A DNA stretch of 22,951 nucleotides, from contig CAYWOD010000026.1 in NCBI GenBank assembly GCA_964459805.1, forward strand, positions 1-22,951, read 5' to 3'. The DNA is from DAOVRL01 sp964459805 (lineage in GTDB: Bacteria; Planctomycetota; Phycisphaerae; Sedimentisphaerales; Anaerobacaceae). Below, piece after piece: positions 21,258 to 22,951 of the stretch (its first letter is position 1; each line of letters starts with the position of its first letter). Below the pieces are notes generated by a model. That model saw only the letters and a list, made by a program, of their open reading frames with translations, searched no databases and had not been told where the DNA came from. The position numbers and the translations under genes were made by a program.

Positions 21258-22472
21258 ATGACCTGGCAATTGTATCTCGCTCTGAGCTTTGCGATGTTTA
21301 TGGAGTACGCAATCTGGGGGGCGTGGCTCCCGGTGCTTGCAGCTCGGCTGTTCGGCCCGCTCAAAATGAGCGGCAAGCAGACCGGCTTAATCTACGCAAC
21401 CCTGCCGCTGGCGTGCATAGTCTTTCCACTCGCTGCCGGATGGCTTGCCGACAAACACCTCAATACCGAATGGATTCTCATAGTCGCTCACTTCGCCGGC
21501 GCCGTGTTGCTGTTTGTCGCTGCCCGCAAGACGACTTTCAAAGGTCTCTTTGTGGTAATGCTGCTCTATTCGGTGTTTTACGCAGCTACGCTGCCGTTGG
21601 TCAATTCCATGATGTTCCATCACCTCGCCAAAGTCTGCGCAGACGAAGCCGCCGTTGACGCCGCCTCCGGCAAAATATTCCTCTGGGCGCCCGTTGCCTG
21701 GGCACTTGCAGGATATTTTCTCACCGGCTGGCGATGGAAATTCAAAACAGGCGAGCAGGGCCGCGACTGCCTTTACTTTGCGGCAGTCCTCTCGCTGATT
21801 ATGGCGGTAGGGTGCATCTTTATGCCGGAAACGCCGCCGCCGCCGCCGTCGCCGGACGCAGTTCAAGCACCGATCACCGAGACGATAAAGATGCTTGGCG
21901 ACATCAATTTCCTCATCTTCGTGGTCGTTTCAATGATCATTGCCGGGCTTATGCAGTTCTACTTCCAGGGCACCGCCAGGTTCATGCAGGATATTGGCGT
22001 TAAGAACAGGAATGTGCCTGCGTCAATGGCTATCGCGCAGGCGGTTCAGGCAATCGCGACCCTCTTCCTGCTGGGCGTCTGCCTCAATAGTCTCGGATAC
22101 AAATGGACGTTGGCCGTAGGCGCCGGGTGCTGGCTGCTGTTATATCTCATCTACATCGGGACAAAAGAGCGCCGGCTCATCGTCCCGGCCCAGGCATTGC
22201 ACGGACTTGCATACGTGTTCTTTATCATCGGCGGGCAGATATACGCAAAGAGCGTCGCATCCAAGGATATCCTCAGTACGATGCAGGCGCTTATGTTCGC
22301 CGCGACGACAGGTCTCGGCCTGCTGCTGGGGACCCAGTTCGCCGGCGTTGTAATGGACAAATTCAAGAAGGAAGAAAAGTTCCAATGGCGTCAGATATTC
22401 ATGGTGCCGGCCGGCGTAGCGCTGGTTTGCATCCTGGTCTTTGTGCTCTTGTTTAAGGCACGTACTTCGTAG
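21258..22472 (+). CDS. MFS permease of the nucleoside:H+ symporter (NHS) type
   Basis: The 404-residue protein is hydrophobic, with about twelve membrane segments in two halves joined by a loop rich in proline (TPPPPPSPDA, near 194-203). The start LALSFAMFMEYAIWGAWLPV resembles the first helix of NupG/XapB-type nucleoside symporters (xxFLxxxxWGxWL), and the second half ends with GLGLLLGTQFAGVVMDKF, also found in that family. Many Planctomycetes carry NHS-like permeases beside sugar-catabolic genes, so the substrate may be a sugar or glycoside, not a nucleoside. AAGGAGA is well placed before ATG 21258. It follows the isomerase gene by 89 bases on the same strand and likely supplies substrate to the two enzymes upstream. 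No terminator with a T-run was seen directly after it. Confidence 0.88.
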   Translation: MTWQLYLALSFAMFMEYAIWGAWLPVLAARLFGPLKMSGKQTGLIYATLPLACIVFPLAAGWLADKHLNTEWILIVAHFAGAVLLFVAARKTTFKGLFVVMLLYSVFYAATLPLVNSMMFHHLAKVCADEAAVDAASGKIFLWAPVAWALAGYFLTGWRWKFKTGEQGRDCLYFAAVLSLIMAVGCIFMPETPPPPPSPDAVQAPITETIKMLGDINFLIFVVVSMIIAGLMQFYFQGTARFMQDIGVKNRNVPASMAIAQAVQAIATLFLLGVCLNSLGYKWTLAVGAGCWLLLYLIYIGTKERRLIVPAQALHGLAYVFFIIGGQIYAKSVASKDILSTMQALMFAATTGLGLLLGTQFAGVVMDKFKKEEKFQWRQIFMVPAGVALVCILVFVLLFKARTS

Positions 22473-22582
22473 CCCGTGTACGAGCAAGAGGCCATAAGGC
22501 TGCAATCGTGTTGCCGGCGGCTTGTTCGGGCCTGCCGGGCCCCCCAACGGCGCCCGTGAACCGGCAATATTACACAGCGGTG

Positions 22583-22611
22583 TTGACAGACCTGCACAGA
22601 CGTGCTATAAA
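22583..22611 (+). promoter_or_regulatory. Strong sigma-70-like promoter before tRNA-Lys
   Basis: A perfect TTGACA (22583-22588), a 17-base spacer and TATAAA (22606-22611). It is the best promoter match in the window. Transcription would start near 22618, about 125 bases before the tRNA. Confidence 0.75.
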
Positions 22612-22621
22612 TTCACTGCCG

Positions 22622-22683
22622 TCGATAGGTCGAAGATGCCGTTAGTGCAATCCACACCACGATGTGACTTATTGACCTATCGA
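22622..22683 (+). promoter_or_regulatory. Long stem at the 5' end of the tRNA transcript
   Basis: TCGATAGGTC (22622-22631) pairs perfectly with GACCTATCGA (22674-22683), enclosing 42 bases. It begins within a few bases of the predicted transcript start, so the leader would fold into a 10-bp closing stem. It could be a processing signal or a small RNA. Confidence 0.45.
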
Positions 22684-22696
22684 ATTGAACGTAAAG

Positions 22697-22721
22697 TCTT
22701 GTCAATAAAGACAAGAATTTT
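22697..22721 (+). terminator. Weak terminator-like hairpin between leader stem and tRNA
   Basis: TCTTGTC (22697-22703), loop AATAAA and GACAAGA (22710-22716), followed by ATTTT. The stem is short and AT-rich, so termination would be partial at best. Confidence 0.3.
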
Positions 22722-22742
22722 GCAAAAGTTCAGTAAAGACTT

Positions 22743-22815
22743 GGGAGTGTAGCTCAGCTGGTAGAGCAACGGCCTTTTAAGCCGTAGGTCTTGGGTTCGA
22801 GCCCCAACACTCTCA
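22743..22815 (+). tRNA. tRNA-Lys (anticodon TTT)
   Basis: All four arms can be drawn. The acceptor stem GGGAGTG (22743-22749) pairs with CACTCTC (22808-22814) with one G-U pair, and the discriminator is A22815. The D arm is GCTCAGCTGGTAGAGC. The anticodon stem ACGGC/GCCGT holds the loop CTTTTAA with TTT at 22776-22778. The T arm is TTGGG-TTCGAGC-CCCAA. The CCA end is not encoded. Length is 73 bases. No other tRNA is adjacent, so it is a single-gene unit behind a strong promoter. Confidence 0.97.
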
Positions 22816-22877
22816 TTTGTTTTAACTCCGAGTATTGTAAAAAACGTGAGTTCTGCAAAATTGCAGGTTAGGCCTAT

Positions 22878-22917
22878 ATTGTTGAAGAATTGCTCCTTTA
22901 TGATTTTCTTCAATAAT
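22878..22917. other. Inverted repeat near window end
   Basis: ATTGTTGAAGAA (22878-22889) and TTCTTCAATAAT (22906-22917) pair over 12 positions with one G-U pair and a 16-base loop. It lies 63 bases after the tRNA. It lacks a GC-rich stem and T-run, so a terminator role is uncertain; no gene is visible in the remaining sequence. Confidence 0.4.
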
Positions 22918-22951
22918 CACCTAACCACTTATGGCAGAATACATTGCTGTT

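Noticed and set aside
22677..22913. Minus-strand frame overlapping the tRNA
   Set aside because: It runs through the tRNA-Lys gene in antisense; the apparent peptide pattern is that of a translated tRNA.

Overview
The window looks like a chromosomal stretch of an anaerobic-type planctomycete, probably Phycisphaerae/Sedimentisphaerales-like. This is inference from gene content: several secreted proteins end in dockerin-like tails (GDxNxDxxVNFLDxxxxxxxWL), there are two Gfo/Idh/MocA oxidoreductases, a DUF1080 domain, Tat-exported oxidoreductases, a URO-D-like methyltransferase paralogue and a small bacterial histone. There is no rRNA, CRISPR array, phage module or transposase gene.

Layout. 180-2683 (minus): a Tat-exported aldo/keto reductase followed by a secreted four-heme-motif cytochrome fused to a DUF1080 domain. 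3062-4716 (plus): a secreted beta-helix protein with its own promoter; its stop codon overlaps that of a small charged protein (4713-5054, minus), which is followed by a DUF2007-like protein (5163-5480, minus). 5850-6035 (plus): a 61-residue histone-fold protein with a strong intrinsic terminator. 6571-11325 (plus): an alpha-glucan module of GT4 glycosyltransferase, GH57 enzyme and amylo-alpha-1,6-glucosidase, preceded by a potentially structured leader. 11537-11820: a region with nested long-range helices ending in a T-run, proposed as an unclassified structured RNA. 11898-12863: an exported coiled-coil protein whose stop codon lies inside the target-site duplication of a 164-bp MITE-like insertion. 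13398-16042: a GLUG-repeat protein, a PD40 beta-propeller protein, and an orphan dockerin tail left from a third gene. 16294-18650 (minus): a URO-D/MtaA-like protein translationally coupled to a Tat-exported Gfo/Idh/MocA oxidoreductase. 18713-19105: repeats, a decayed GLUG fragment and a hairpin-rich leader. 19147-22472 (plus): a sugar catabolic set of Gfo/Idh/MocA oxidoreductase, TIM-barrel isomerase/epimerase and NHS-type permease. 22743-22815: tRNA-Lys(TTT).

How the genes fit together. The GT4, GH57 and GH133 genes plausibly build and trim a cytoplasmic storage alpha-glucan. The Gfo/Idh/MocA, isomerase and permease genes look like an uptake and oxidation route for sugars or sugar derivatives; the DUF1080-cytochrome, aldo/keto reductase and second Gfo/Idh protein are exported counterparts that may work on oxidised sugars outside the cytoplasm. 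The most notable points are the candidate structured RNA at 11537-11820, the bacterial histone, the precisely delimited MITE at a stop codon, the cytochrome-DUF1080 fusion, the aldo/keto reductase lacking two of its four usual catalytic residues, and traces of two decayed dockerin/GLUG genes.
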